From positions 1,517,001 to 1,581,000 of the forward strand of contig JACVVK020000093.1 in assembly GCA_018292915.2 (NCBI GenBank): a stretch of DNA of 64,000 bases. The letters are read 5' to 3'. Of the stretch, positions 12,401 through 42,420 are shown piece by piece (the first letter of the stretch is position 1; each line of letters begins with the position of its first letter). A program made the position numbers and the translations under genes. The stretch comes from Batillaria attramentaria. Its lineage: Eukaryota > Mollusca > Gastropoda > Batillariidae. Under the pieces are notes generated by a model. The model was given only the letters and a program-made list of their open reading frames with translations, ran no database searches and had not been told where the DNA came from.

Positions 12401-12478
12401 TGGCTCAAACGCATCCAGTTTAAACTGGGTCAGATCGAGATTCAGTCCTCTGCTGCCACCCAGATCTACGTCGTCTGA
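797..12478 (+). CDS. unc79: unc-79 homologue, C-terminal 14 exons (NALCN channel accessory subunit)
   Basis: UNC-79 is a very large HEAT-type protein that, with UNC-80 and the NALCN pore, forms the neuronal sodium-leak channel complex. Exons 797-835, 1192-1307, 1626-1711, 2309-2542, 4060-4170, 4581-4685, 6132-6311, 6528-6703, 7391-7580, 7816-7866, 8403-8543, 10992-11069, 11831-11875 and 12299-12478 have GT/AG borders and agreeing phases, and join into 576 codons plus a TGA. Family blocks seen include NVIIPG, HDPNFFKT-like DPNFFKTMASAL, LTCVSLES, PFSKILSF, KFKSLVPD, GPKEFIDCIGHIRLLSWLL, SVLHMSSLFHAF, LWTLYCE, SLMEALQECNS and the tail GQIEIQSS. The rest of the gene, over 2000 residues by comparison with known UNC-79, lies upstream of the window. 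The first listed exon (frame phase +1) is the least certain. Introns are filled with SINEs, a MITE and (TG)n tracts. Confidence 0.93.
2098..2275 (+). repeat. tRNA-headed SINE, family A
   Basis: A tRNA-like head (A-box region GGTGGCCGAATGGTAGAGCG, B-box region GAGTTCGAACC at 2151-2161) is followed by a body with GATATCACCCT, GTGGTGGAA and GGACGTTAAAC, ending in CCCAAACACCCACC. It lies just upstream of the unc-79 exon at 2309. Other copies occur at 13106-13275 (-), 16776-16965 (+, decayed), 22973-23117 (-), 35201-35375 (+) and 61940-62103 (-, decayed). Confidence 0.88.
3068..3406 (+). repeat. SINE family B, tRNA head missing
   Basis: The body matches the full copy at 5716-6115 from CATTTTTCCTTCTCGTATGT through GCGGCGCTTTGAGCCGATTC to a terminal (ATT)n run, but the tRNA-like head is absent. 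Intronic in unc-79. Confidence 0.85.
3640..4045. repeat. Tandem duplication of about 200 bp with (TG)n cores
   Basis: Two adjacent copies each run from ACTGCCTRTGGCCTTA through a long (TG)n tract (3679-3763 and 3877-3946) to GTCCAAGTGGTGTGATTCTG, GACACCACTAAAACAGCT and CTTTAAAGTTAGTGATTG. The second copy stops just before the unc-79 exon at 4060. Fragments of the same non-microsatellite portion recur near 24410-24480, so it is a dispersed repeat and not unique intron sequence. Confidence 0.85.
4796..5194. mobile_element. PIF/Harbinger-like MITE with TAA target duplication
   Basis: A 399-bp GC-rich segment is bounded by inverted repeats, left GGCCCGATGCACACGAGCGT and right (reverse complement) GGCCCGATGTACATGAGCGT, both continuing into CGGCGTCAG/CAGCGTCA-type sequence. 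It is flanked on both sides by TAA, the 3-bp duplication typical of PIF/Harbinger elements. It has no coding potential. A sequence matching both flanks without the element is present at 57266-57350. It sits in the intron between the unc-79 exons ending 4685 and starting 6132. Confidence 0.85.
5505..5660. repeat. (TG)n tract followed by LINE-like 3' tail
   Basis: About 70 bp of (TG)n runs into CCCAAATTTCCCTCTGGGAT and AATAAAGATG. The motif TTTCCCTYTGGGATNAATAAAG also appears at 22447-22475, in keeping with a shared retroelement 3' end. The preceding stretch 5240-5500 is unique-looking, with no gene. Confidence 0.6.
5716..6115 (+). repeat. SINE family B, full length
   Basis: A tRNA-like head (GGTCTAGTGGTTAAGATACT; B-box GGGTTCGAGTCCC at 5769-5781) leads into a roughly 330-bp body ending CGCGGCGCTTTGAGCCGATT, GGTAAAGCGCCTATACAATA and an (ATT)n tail. 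The tail ends only about 15 bp before the unc-79 exon at 6132. Related copies are at 3068, 15920, 19726, 21704, 33760 and 63465. Confidence 0.9.
6398..6466. repeat. (TG)n microsatellite
   Basis: About 66 bp of uninterrupted TG dinucleotides in the 216-bp intron between two unc-79 exons, occupying roughly a third of it. Confidence 0.95.
6704..7390. other. unc-79 intron, no recognised element
   Basis: A 687-bp intron. The first 400 bp is comparatively rich in CG dinucleotides (around 6790-7080) and contains a (TC)n run. Nothing recognisable as a gene or a known repeat was seen. Confidence 0.6.
8058..8130 (+). repeat. 3' fragment of SINE family D
   Basis: The stretch from TGGTAATGCAGCACAGCAG to CAGTCCAAATTTCC parallels the tail of the SINE D copy at 17378-17665. 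It is preceded by a C(10)A(9) junction at 7999-8017. Confidence 0.6.
8544..10991. other. Long unc-79 intron, low complexity
   Basis: A 2.4-kb intron with no gene seen. It holds purine-rich A/G runs at 8826-8885, a strongly C-rich and AC-rich tract at 9340-9800 with repeated CCCCACC and AAACAAAC blocks, a G-rich run at 10240-10310, and otherwise unique AT-moderate sequence. A pyrimidine tract at 10975-10988 leads into the exon at 10992. Confidence 0.6.
11098..11350. repeat. Dispersed repeat with (GAT)n end
   Basis: A (GAT)n run is followed by TTTGTATAGTGCTACAAGAA, CAGTAAGCATGCTCACAG and a 3' part with GTTGTTCCAGAGGGCAAGGA. A shorter relative with the same (GAT)n and GTGCTGTAAGCATTCTCATA lies at 1809-1865. 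It is probably a retroelement tail in - orientation, but the class was not recognised. Confidence 0.5.
11513..11760. mobile_element. MITE copy, family related to 13873-14153
   Basis: Begins GGCCTGCATGTAAAAATCGA and carries GAGTCTAACCTCGAACTAAA, TAGCTCTAGGGTTAAA, GGGTCCATTCCAGCA and TCTTTCTTTCTTTG blocks that match, in reverse orientation, the element at 13873-14153. Its far end near 11760 is decayed. It lies in the intron before the 45-bp unc-79 exon at 11831. Confidence 0.75.
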
Positions 12479-13105
12479 GCTGCCGCCCAGCTGATCTACT
12501 GGGAAGACTGTGGCAGGGGTGTTTGAGCCTGTCCCAGTTTAACTTGGAGAGAAAGCGATTGTTTCAGTTGATCTGCAGACTGCGTTAGATCGTGAGTGTA
12601 GTCAGCAAGCAAGATATTTTGTAATGATGGATCCAGCTGTAATATCAGAACTGTTAGTGCTGAAAAGATGTTGATTTATTTCTGTTTTATTAGAGTTTTT
12701 TCACTGGACAAGGCTGTTCATTTTGAATTTGAAAGCCGCCTTGCTAGGGGGGTCAATTACAACTGAGTGTTGATGCTTGTTGACTTATGCTGGGTTTCCT
12801 GGACTGGGTCACATATGATATACCATACATAATACATGCTCGTGAAATCTTGTTCAGTGTGTAATGATCTGCTTACAGTGACTGTGGTTTGTAGTCTTTG
12901 TTGCTCATTCACATGAGTGCTGATTAAAATACATTGTGATGTGGAACAACAGTTGATACATTTCTGTTATTTGTTGTTATTTCTGTGGACCCCTCCATGT
13001 TAGTGTGACGTACAAAGTACTTTGCCTGTATCTTATTTCTATGCACTATTTATTTATTGGTTGTTGATTTGCTTATTTTGGAAGGACCAGGTGTCTCAGT
13101 TCAAA

Positions 13106-13275
13106 TGTGGGTGGGTGTTTGGGGTTTAACGTCCTTTTCCACCACATAGGGTGATATCAAAGACGGGGCAACGATATGAAAAAGCCAGCACAAATATTTG
13201 GCCCCAGCCGGGATCGAACTCACGACCCGAGCATTAGAAGTCCAACGCTCTACCATTCGACCACCCCGGCTCCCC
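13106..13275 (-). repeat. SINE family A
   Basis: Reverse-oriented copy: the tRNA-like head reads on the - strand from AGCCGGGGTGGTCGAATGGT, with B-box GAGTTCGATCC. The body is intact to GGGTGGGTGTTTGGGG. It lies in the likely unc-79 3' UTR. Confidence 0.85.
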
Positions 13276-13335
13276 GTTAAAATGTGGAATTTGGAATATC
13301 ATTAAAGTGGTGATAGCACATGTACTGTGAAAAAC

Positions 13336-13341
13336 AATAAA
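13336..13341 (+). terminator. Polyadenylation signal AATAAA for unc-79
   Basis: AATAAA about 860 bp after the stop codon, followed within 30 bp by a T/G-rich stretch (TTCTTTGTACAG). It is the first canonical signal after the stop. Confidence 0.5.
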
Positions 13342-13496
13342 TCTTGTAAGAAACATGATTCTTTGTACAGATTTTCAAGGTGAGTTATGGCTTCCGAACT
13401 AACCCAGTTGTCTTACAGTCAGTGACTGATCTTGTTATGGTACAGTGATATGTTGATGTGATACTGTACTAGTCATCTGTATAATCAGTTAAAGCT

Positions 13497-13572
13497 AATA
13501 ATAATAATAATAATAATAATATTTATAGGGCGCCTATCCCCTTGGAACGAGCTCTAGGCGCCGTACAATTTA
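13497..13572 (-). repeat. Retroelement 3'-tail fragment
   Basis: Read on the - strand: GGCGCCTAGAGCTCGTTCCA, then ATAGGCGCCCTATAAATATT and (ATT)n. The paired GGCGCC...GGCGCC...TATAAATATTATT layout matches the end of the LINE at 58250-58660. Confidence 0.55.
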
Positions 13573-13872
13573 AAACCTAAAAAAAACAAAACAAAAAACA
13601 TTCACTCAACTCAATGTACACTGCGTAAGAACAAAAACACACGCACGCACGCGCACACACACACACACAGAGCTGAAAAAATAAGCAGAGACCAAGAGAA
13701 AGCTGACACGTAATTGTGCTGATATGTAAGTTACGGTATAACTTGAGCTGCTTTGTTTGTTTATCTGTAAGCACGTTACCGGAAAAATGCCAAAATGGTG
13801 AATCCATATAGGAGCCAAAGTTGATGTTGTGTTGGTGGTGTGCAGTAGGTTTACTGTGTGTCAGATAATGTG

Positions 13873-14153
13873 CAGGGCCGGTATGTAAAAGTCGAGGTTA
13901 ATTTAACCCTCGGGTACGGGCCTAACCCAGACTAGGACAAAAGAAACCCAAAAGCAAAATTAAATACAAAAGGAAGCGAAGAAAGAAAGAAAAAAATCCC
14001 TCTATAACGGCTTAGGCACCGTGCTGGAATGGGCCCGCTTCTTGGTTTAAAACAAAAAAACAACAGAAATTTAAACCTAGAGCTAGTTTAGTTTGAGGTT
14101 AGACTCTAACCTGGGGCTAAAAGCCCTAACCTCCTCTATTACATACGGTCCCA
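13873..14153. mobile_element. MITE with terminal inverted repeats (about 280 bp)
   Basis: Left end GGGCCGGTATGTAAAAGTCG and right end (reverse complement) GGGACCGTATGTAATAGAGG form imperfect inverted repeats with GAGGTTA next to both. The interior carries the same blocks, reverse-oriented, as 11513-11760. There is no open frame of note. It lies between the converging unc-79 and S9 peptidase genes. Confidence 0.75.
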
Positions 14154-14794
14154 GGTGTTATATTGTAGTAAACTGCAATACAATATCCTGCTGCGATTTC
14201 CTATCCAGATACTTTATCAGTGCTTGCTTTAGCAGCCTTCATACTTGATCATGCTGTTGGGAAGAATGTGTCTGCCCGATTGTTTTTCGTCACCAGGACT
14301 TCATACCTGTGCAACTGCTATAGGACAAATGACAGGATGACTGAAAAAAACGGGACATTTTTCCTTAATAAGAACAAAATGATAGGACATGACGTCAGTC
14401 TTGGTTAGAAACTAATCGGACAGGTTGAAACTGGATTGGTCTATGACCGATGTCCTGACACGGATATGAAGTCCTGAATCATGTGTGGGTCTTTGTGGGA
14501 AGCTGGTCAGTTTGTAATGCTCAGTTCAGGGCAGTGAAGGCACCAGCGCATGTGAAATGCCAGATTCTCTAACAGTGCTAGACATTGCAGAGGGCTGGGA
14601 TAGTCCATTCGATTCTACATGTACTAGCAAGTTCTGGTATATCTGTGCTCAAGTGCTACAGTAAACCGTCCTTAATGAATGATGGTGGTGTATATTGTTG
14701 CATGTTCATTTGTTACTGTCAGTGTATAATAGGAAACTGCTGCCACGGAAGATTCTTGTTGACTTGTGCAATAAACTGTAGTGTCAAACATCTG

Positions 14795-14845
<51 letters not shown>

Positions 14846-15634
14846 TATTCAAATTGATTTCAATGAGAAAACAATGAAATCCAATGTTGAAAAATCACAT
14901 TTATTCAGTTGGAAAATGTGGCAAAACCTGGAATTGTGAGATAAAAACTCACATCCGAATTTGAGACAACAAATGTACATACATTGTATCGTGTAAAACC
15001 ACTGATAGGGCATAGCAACATCAAAACAGAGAAGTCTAGCGACGAACTGGCGGCGAAATTGTTTGCTTTTGTTTTGGTCATACATAACCGCGCTGGCCTT
15101 TAAAGGGTTTTGTAATGGAGAGAAGGCGAGATTATAAAAATATCTTCAGGGAAAAAAATGCAGCAAAAAATGAACATCAACTCCCTTGAACCCACAGATG
15201 AATAATTATGTCATGTAAAGTAATTCATCTACAACAAAAGGCCCAAACACCCAAATATTTTGCATTGAACGAACTTCAGTCTTTGAACATGCCCTGAACC
15301 ATCCGTAAACTTTCACAGCAATCACTTGAACTCTCACAAACCAATACATGGAACCCTGTTCTCTCACACTCTCACACATGCACACACAATCTCTCTCGTA
15401 TCTTTAAAGCAGTGAATTTTATCCCTGTACATCAATTATATGTAAAAAACAAAAAAACTCACCATACTAGAGGCTCATAACTGACACACCATGCACCAAA
15501 TCGCCAATTCACTAGAAGACAAACTCTGACACAAATACAGACAAAAGACTAAAACAACTTTTCTCAAGATGTACAATACTGCAGCAAATGAAGAAAAATC
15601 AGAGAATATGTCTGAATGAGCAGTTTTCAGGATT
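14154..15634. other. Convergent intergenic region and peptidase 3' UTR
   Basis: No gene seen in 14154-14890. A (TG)n(AG)n tract is at 14796-14845. Between 14900 and 15634 the - strand is probably the 3' UTR of the peptidase gene, since a - strand AATAAA lies at 14900-14905. Confidence 0.55.
14900..14905 (-). terminator. Polyadenylation signal AATAAA (- strand) for the S9 peptidase gene
   Basis: TTTATT on the + strand reads AATAAA on the - strand, about 730 bp after the peptidase stop codon. It is the best placed canonical signal before the unc-79 gene is met. Confidence 0.45.
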
Positions 15635-27385
<11,751 letters not shown>

Positions 27386-27819
27386 CCTTATTGTGCCGTG
27401 TGCCGCGATCGTCAAAAGTGAAACTGCAGCAAGGGGACTGAACTCGTCAAATTTCGACATCACGTCTATGCAGCAGAATCTCTCTAAAACTCAGATTTAT
27501 TCAAAGTAATCCTAGTTGTGTAAGCTCCGTCATAACCTTTTCATTTTTAAAGTCAATTTCAGGATCATTAAAGTGCGTCTGCGGTTTATGTTGGCCGCAT
27601 TTTACGGAACTGATGCCAGTGTAAAATGCGACTTTTGGGGGCATTTTGTGGTAAATCGGCTTTAAACGGTCTCGTACGACGCCATTTTATCCAATCGGTG
27701 TGGGGGCCGGCGATAACGTCCGAGTCCAAACTCTGTGTACTTTGGTGTTTGCACGTAGGTTTATGCACAGTACTTGTAGAGTTTCTAGACTGCGAATTCT
27801 GACCCGCTTATCAGCCGTC
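27386..27819. promoter_or_regulatory. Putative bidirectional promoter, S9 peptidase / GNPAT
   Basis: The interval between the two divergent start codons is 434 bp (359 bp if the peptidase starts at 27460). At 27677-27695 it holds GACGCCATTTTATCCAATC, which combines a YY1-like GCCATTTT with an immediately following CCAAT box. CG dinucleotides are more frequent here than in surrounding introns (for example 27655-27725). No TATA box was recognised. Such head-to-head spacing is typical of shared CpG-type promoters; the factor sites are inferences from short motifs. Confidence 0.6.
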
Positions 27820-36933
<9,114 letters not shown>

Positions 36934-37109
36934 AGCAAGGAGTGAAGGAGCGCAGAACAAATACTCAAGCATCTTCCATGCGCAGATGTGCACTGCCAGT
37001 ATTGTGACATCTAGATGACAGGATTGTTCTACTCTTCGCTGGTGCTTGTTCGTAATCCATCTCTTTGTGCAATAGTATAAGTTCCTAGTATTGCTCAGTT
37101 CCATGACGA

Positions 37110-37177
<68 letters not shown>

Positions 37178-40100
37178 CATAATAATGCTAACATAAAACT
37201 ATACTTCCATATTTATTCATTGCAAAGATCTCCATATTTGTTTGAGAGGTAAGCTGCTCTTTTTTTTTTTTTTTTTTTTGCATATTTCTTCCACACTTAT
37301 TTTTCAAACCACAAGTATATTATATTTTGCGTGGTAAAATATTACGACCGGTTGCTATGTTGCAAGTGGTTTTGTCGCCTGTTGAGATACGTGCATTGTA
37401 GATGGTGGAACTGTTGCAGTTATGTTTATACTTAAGGGAATTTTTGGACTGTGGCTTGAGTCTTATCAGTGCGTTAGTGGAAAAAAATGGCTTCGTATGA
37501 GTGATGTCTTTGGTGTGGGTTTGTGATGCCATTTGTCATTTTTTTTATCATCAAATATTTTAGTAGGTTGTGTAATTGCAACCTGAGTTTGAACGTGCGG
37601 GAGTGAGGGAGGGGAAAGCGTGGGATGTAGTGTGGTCAAGAATGCAGGGGCTTTCTTGGTCAGGTGGAATAAGTTAGAATCTTGAATGCTTAGACGCAGC
37701 ACCGTTAGTAGAGTTTGGGCGTTCCACAGTACAGCAGAAAGCCAGCATTAGTAACAGAGGCCTTGGGCAGCGTCTGGGCTAATGTGATAGTATCATTCAA
37801 TGATAGTGGCCGTCTGCTGCCTGTGTCCAGATCCACTTCTTGCTCTAAACATGACATGAATATAACTTATGTGGCATTAACTTTAATGCCATACGCATAT
37901 AAGCATTAGGAATTCGTCTTGGATGAATAGCTGGCCACACACGCATACACCACTACTGACCTTGCAACAATCTTTCCCCATTACCGATCTCTCTCTTACA
38001 CTGCTCTCTAGGATTCTGCAAACTCCAGGCCAGTCCACACCCAGACTTATGGCAGCGCTATGCTTCATTGGTGGTGCCAGTTTTACCACAGGAATATCCA
38101 TACATCTAGTCCTATATGGTTTGTAATGAATCCATTCTTGAATTTTACGACCACTTATCCACTTACTTACTTAGGCTCCAAGTGGAGCATAGGCCATCGA
38201 CGACCCTTCGCCATCGCACTCGGTTCGGGGCTGCTCTTCTCATTGGATTCCAGTTGGTCCCCTGCTTGCATAGCTCTGCCTCAGTGTCCCGCCTCCAGCT
38301 GTTGGGAGGCTGGCTTCTCTTCTCTTCCCCTGCGGGTTACTCTCGTCGTCGTCCTGGGTGTTAGAATGGGGGGGGGGGGGGGTCGGCCTTGCAGCTTCCT
38401 TTTGGCTTTCACTGCACTGCGTCACACTTCTCCGGGATGGAGACTCTTCCTCTCCCAGGTGAATGTCTTGGTTTGTTGCCGTCGATGCTTCTGTAACTTG
38501 ATGTTTTTTACAGGTAGGGGTGTTAACCTTACTTAAACCCATTTAGCCTCTGGCAGAGGTTGTCCACATTGGTCTGACCTCTACCCTTCAACCTGTCCAG
38601 TTTGGGTGACCCAGCCAAGAGTATGTGCTCCCACTGGCATAGCTCTCCGCGTCTTCAAGGTACGCAAGCCGCTACCCCATGACAAGGGGTGGACCGTGTA
38701 GGGACTTATCCACTACTCAGACTATTTTCCCATCAGTATCTCTTTTTTGCACAGAGAAGCTTCTGACATGTTTTACAAAGAACAGAATGGCACATCATCA
38801 CTTACATGTGTCAGGTGTAGAACGTAAATGAAATTTTACATGTCGGTCATTCAGCATGTTTTTGCACTCCTGCAAAATGTAAACACATGAAATTCCTGAA
38901 TTTACCCTTATCCTGGGGACTGGATCTTTACAACGGGCTTCAGATTTGTCAAATGTTCAGCACGCCGATCATTGACTTTTTTAAAATGAGTGGTCAAGGA
39001 GAGACCACAAAAAGGAAACTGAACACCGAAAGTGTCTACCGGTATCAGTAAAGTATCCACAAAATTGTGCTGCCCTCACACGACAGTGAGCGGTGTTGTC
39101 TTTATGAGCTTGACGTGCGTTGTTGGTATTGACTTGTGCTGTCTGCTTTGCTGAGTCTTTCCTCGTTGTCACCTTCAGCATCCTTGATATCACCCTATGT
39201 GGTGGAACCGGATGTTGTACATGTACCTCCAGACAACTGACTGACTGTCTTTCAGATTTGACTGTCAGTCTGTGATATAATTCTAAAAACAAATATGATA
39301 ATGAAGCTAATAATAATAATAATAATAATAAATTATAATAATGATAAAATTTCTTCATCTCTTATATAGATCTAAGAACTCTCTCACAATAAGAAAAATA
39401 TTGTAAACTTCTTCCCCTTGATGTCGGCGTAGTGTGGACAGGCGATCAGCCTTCCTCACTCACGCACCGCACACCAGTGCAAAGTTTAGTTGTTGAGGAT
39501 GCCGTTATTATTCTTGTGTAAACTTCTTTTGTCAGGATGAAACCGTTTCAATTACAATGTCAGAATGTTGTTAGAAAGTCATCAAAGTAATAGTTCTTCT
39601 TTCAGTGGTGAGAGATATTCTTCCAGTCAACTTGTACTAAATCCCTAACTTCCCTTATCTAACGACAGTTCATTTCCCTAGCTGCTAAATTCTAATTCCC
39701 TATCATAACAATACTACTCCGCGTTGACTAACACAACTGACTTTCACTGTCAACTCTCAGGCCCTACTGACCCAGTTTCTCAAGGTGAAGGTCATTTGCA
39801 CAGTAATGAAGTCACTCGACCAACAGAGGTTATCGCAAAAATTTCTTCTCCAAAAGTTTTTCGTAAATGATTTCCAAAAGAAATTCTAAAGCAGCAACAA
39901 AATTACTGCTTCACGTGGTTATAGTACTATTTTCGGACCTATACGACTTTGAAACTCACCAGAACTGAAGAAAAGCGGTGATGATCGGCGAAGAGTACTG
40001 AGTAAAGAATGCTAAGAGAAGAATCTGAGACAAGATCTGAGAGAAGAATCATCGGTTGGTCAGTTGTCCACTACTTTTATTAACTGTCTGACCAATCAGG

Positions 40101-40848
40101 TCTCTCTAGACAAATGGCTATCCGTAGACACAACAATGCTTTTCAATAAAACTAGTTTTTCCTTGTCTAAAAATCAACTGAACAAAACCGAAATCAAACA
40201 ACTCGTAACTAGGTCAACTCCGATCCTACTCATATATATATATTTGGTTGAGGTGGTAGTTGTTACACAAAGATTAATTTTCTTCTGGCACATTCTGTAT
40301 TCCACCAATACAGTATGCAAATCATTTTCTCTCTATATATGTATCTTTAAGAAAGGACACACATGTTCCACTACGTGTTACTAACTCAGTGAAAACATGA
40401 GACGATATCGTATTTCATGGTTTCTTATGATACTGAGTTTATTTTATTTTATAACTGTCCATTCTGGATTTTATGAAGAATGGTTACAAGGGACTAAAGA
40501 TTTAAATATGCCCCCACAGTTTATAAAACTGTGATAAACAGCGAAAGGTTTCAGTGCTCTACAACTGCCTCCCACTCACGACGCAATCCCAATAGTAAGG
40601 CATAATACAATTTCTTTATATAGTTTTAACTGAATATTGTGCAGTTAATAGTTCATAATTTACATGGATCTTCAAACAGCTGTCAGTTATTTTGTTGTTA
40701 CAATTTTAAATTTTGAACACACATCCAATGTGGAAATTCAGTTCCCAAAAACAGCCAAATAAACTACCACAGCCAAATACTGGATGTGCGTAATTTTGAA
40801 CATTAGCCTTACTATCTGTTGCACACCCCTCAGCCACTGTACTGGGTT
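36934..40848. other. Convergent intergenic region GNPAT / TatD unit
   Basis: 3.9 kb without a recognisable gene. It contains a (TG)n tract at 37111-37173, T(20) at 37260-37280, a repeat-like block at 38160-38700 beginning TTACTTACTTAGGCTCCAAG (GGAGCATAGGCCATCGACGA, CCCTTCGCCATCGCACTCGG) with G(14) at 38370, a SINE A scrap at 39180-39230 and (TAA)n at 39310. The 39360-40100 stretch is AT-rich and unique-looking. On the - strand an AATAAA lies near 40073-40078. Confidence 0.55.
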
Positions 40849-42420
40849 TTACAAGTTGAAAAACCTGCGCGCGTTGCTCATAGCCAGCCGCATCACCTCT
40901 TCCCATCTCATGCCTCTGATGTCGGCCACAAGCTTCACCACCCAAATAAGTGCATATGGGTGGCTTTGCGGTGCTTTCGGTCGTGGCCCTAGCGGAAAGA
41001 TGGGTAAGTGGGGTGCATCCGTCTCAATGAGAAGACGGTCCAGTGGAATGACTCTCACTGCCTCTTTCTCCTGGTCAGATGCACCCCTAACCAATCCCGA
41101 AAAGCTAAAATAGGTTTCTGGAAAACTATTCAGCCATTTACTGGCCTTCGCTGGTGTCCCCCGAAAACTGTGAAGCTGAATTCGCTTCTGTGGACAGTCT
41201 CTGAGATGACTACTGACGATGTCAAACAGGTCCTCACGGGCCGGAATGCCACCGTAGTTGCCCGCTCTGCAGTGAAACACCACTGGAAGCTCCTTCGGCA
41301 CCACAGACAGTATTCTGGCCAAAGCCTGTTTTTGTGCTGCCCGGTTTTCTGGGGTACCAAATGTCGAAGAATAATCCAGACCAATCTCGCCACATGCTAC
41401 CGCATTACGCAATGCACGTTTGAGACGATTCCGGTCATTCTCCGAGAACCCGGCTTTGACCGCTACTTTCGGGTGATACCCAACTGCCACGTGGATCCGC
41501 TGGTCACTCTGCACCTCTTCCCCAACCTGTTGGTCACAGAGAGGCTCTCCCGGCAGGGTTCCCATACCGTCACAAAATGATGTCACGGCCCCCACCAGAG
41601 AGAATTCCTTCTTCTCCTCCCGCTCAAGATGGGTCACAAGAGCATCCAGCTTTGCGGTTCCTTTCTTCGTGTTGGCAGTTAGGCGGTCGAGGTGGAAATG
41701 GGAGTCGAATCCCTCCGGCAACCCCTTCTCTGTAGAAGATTGTTTCTCCTCCACCAGAGTCGAAGCCGCAACAGATGGCTCAAAAACCATTCCGTCTGCC
41801 ATTCCCTGAGGAACAACAACCTCGTCACCCGAAGCACGATCCGCATCAGCACCGCCAACTGAGGTTTCCATGGGATTCAGTCTAGCCGATTCACCTGGTA
41901 TCCCCGTGCTAGCAGTGCTACTGGTGATTGTTGTGGGGATAGAGGTTTTTGGCGTGGATATGGTTGTCGATGTCATGTTAGTCATGGTAGACAACGTCGT
42001 CGCCGCCGCCGTCGTCCATACAGGCGCTAACCTCAGAACCCCCCTCACCTTTGCGGTTCCATTCGGCACATTGAAACCCGGTGGTGGCTGCACCTTCTGA
42101 GTAGAGGACACTACAGTACTAGGTACTGTTTTGGTAGCTTCAGCCACATTTGTCCCTGCCTCCGGACTTTGCCGCTCACCTGATTGTGTCCGCTTCTGCC
42201 GAGTACCGGTACTCCGAGAAGAGTGTCTTGGAATAGGTGCAAAGCGTCCCACCCGATTACAGGCTTCCGGGTCGAGAGTACATATCATCGCTAACACCAC
42301 TTTCCAGTGGGCTAAAGCGGCCAGCGAATTCAAGGGGGACAATGTATACCTCGTCAAAGGTTTTTCCCCAATGAACCGACTAAACGCTTGCAGTGACCGT
42401 AACTCGTCGGCACGAGTCAC
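40849..42420 (-). CDS. TatD-family metallo-nuclease domain (TATDN2-like), downstream frame
   Basis: TatD proteins are two-metal 3'-5' DNases with a TIM-barrel fold. The C-terminal 260 residues show all expected ligands in order: HFHLD (HxHxD), the Glu in CGEIGLDY, the His in VVFHCRAG, the His in IQLHSFRG and the Asp in LLIETDAPHLP. The preceding 260 residues are Ser/Thr/Pro-rich with a run of STT repeats, so the arrangement (long disordered N-part, C-terminal TatD) is that of TATDN2. The frame is open for 523 codons without an intron. It begins at a GTG and no ATG opens it near the start. Its 5' end overlaps the end of the upstream frame by 4 bp in -1 phase. Reading the shared G twice would give one continuous product of about 844 aa. 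Confidence 0.75.
   Translation of the reverse strand: MTRADELRSLQAFSRFIGEKPLTRYTLSPLNSLAALAHWKVVLAMICTLDPEACNRVGRFAPIPRHSSRSTGTRQKRTQSGERQSPEAGTNVAEATKTVPSTVVSSTQKVQPPPGFNVPNGTAKVRGVLRLAPVWTTAAATTLSTMTNMTSTTISTPKTSIPTTITSSTASTGIPGESARLNPMETSVGGADADRASGDEVVVPQGMADGMVFEPSVAASTLVEEKQSSTEKGLPEGFDSHFHLDRLTANTKKGTAKLDALVTHLEREEKKEFSLVGAVTSFCDGMGTLPGEPLCDQQVGEEVQSDQRIHVAVGYHPKVAVKAGFSENDRNRLKRALRNAVACGEIGLDYSSTFGTPENRAAQKQALARILSVVPKELPVVFHCRAGNYGGIPAREDLFDIVSSHLRDCPQKRIQLHSFRGTPAKASKWLNSFPETYFSFSGLVRGASDQEKEAVRVIPLDRLLIETDAPHLPIFPLGPRPKAPQSHPYALIWVVKLVADIRGMRWEEVMRLAMSNARRFFNL

Larger units (their letters stand above)
12479..13345 (+). other. unc79: unc-79 3' UTR
   Basis: Noncoding AT-rich sequence follows the TGA at 12476-12478. 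A canonical AATAAA lies at 13336-13341. A reverse-oriented SINE A sits inside at 13106-13275. A second AATAAA at 14770-14775 could be an alternative distal end. Confidence 0.55.

Noticed and set aside
39360..40100. Possible LTR of a retrotransposon downstream of the TatD unit
   Set aside because: No second copy, no primer-binding site or polypurine tract and no TG...CA ends could be identified.
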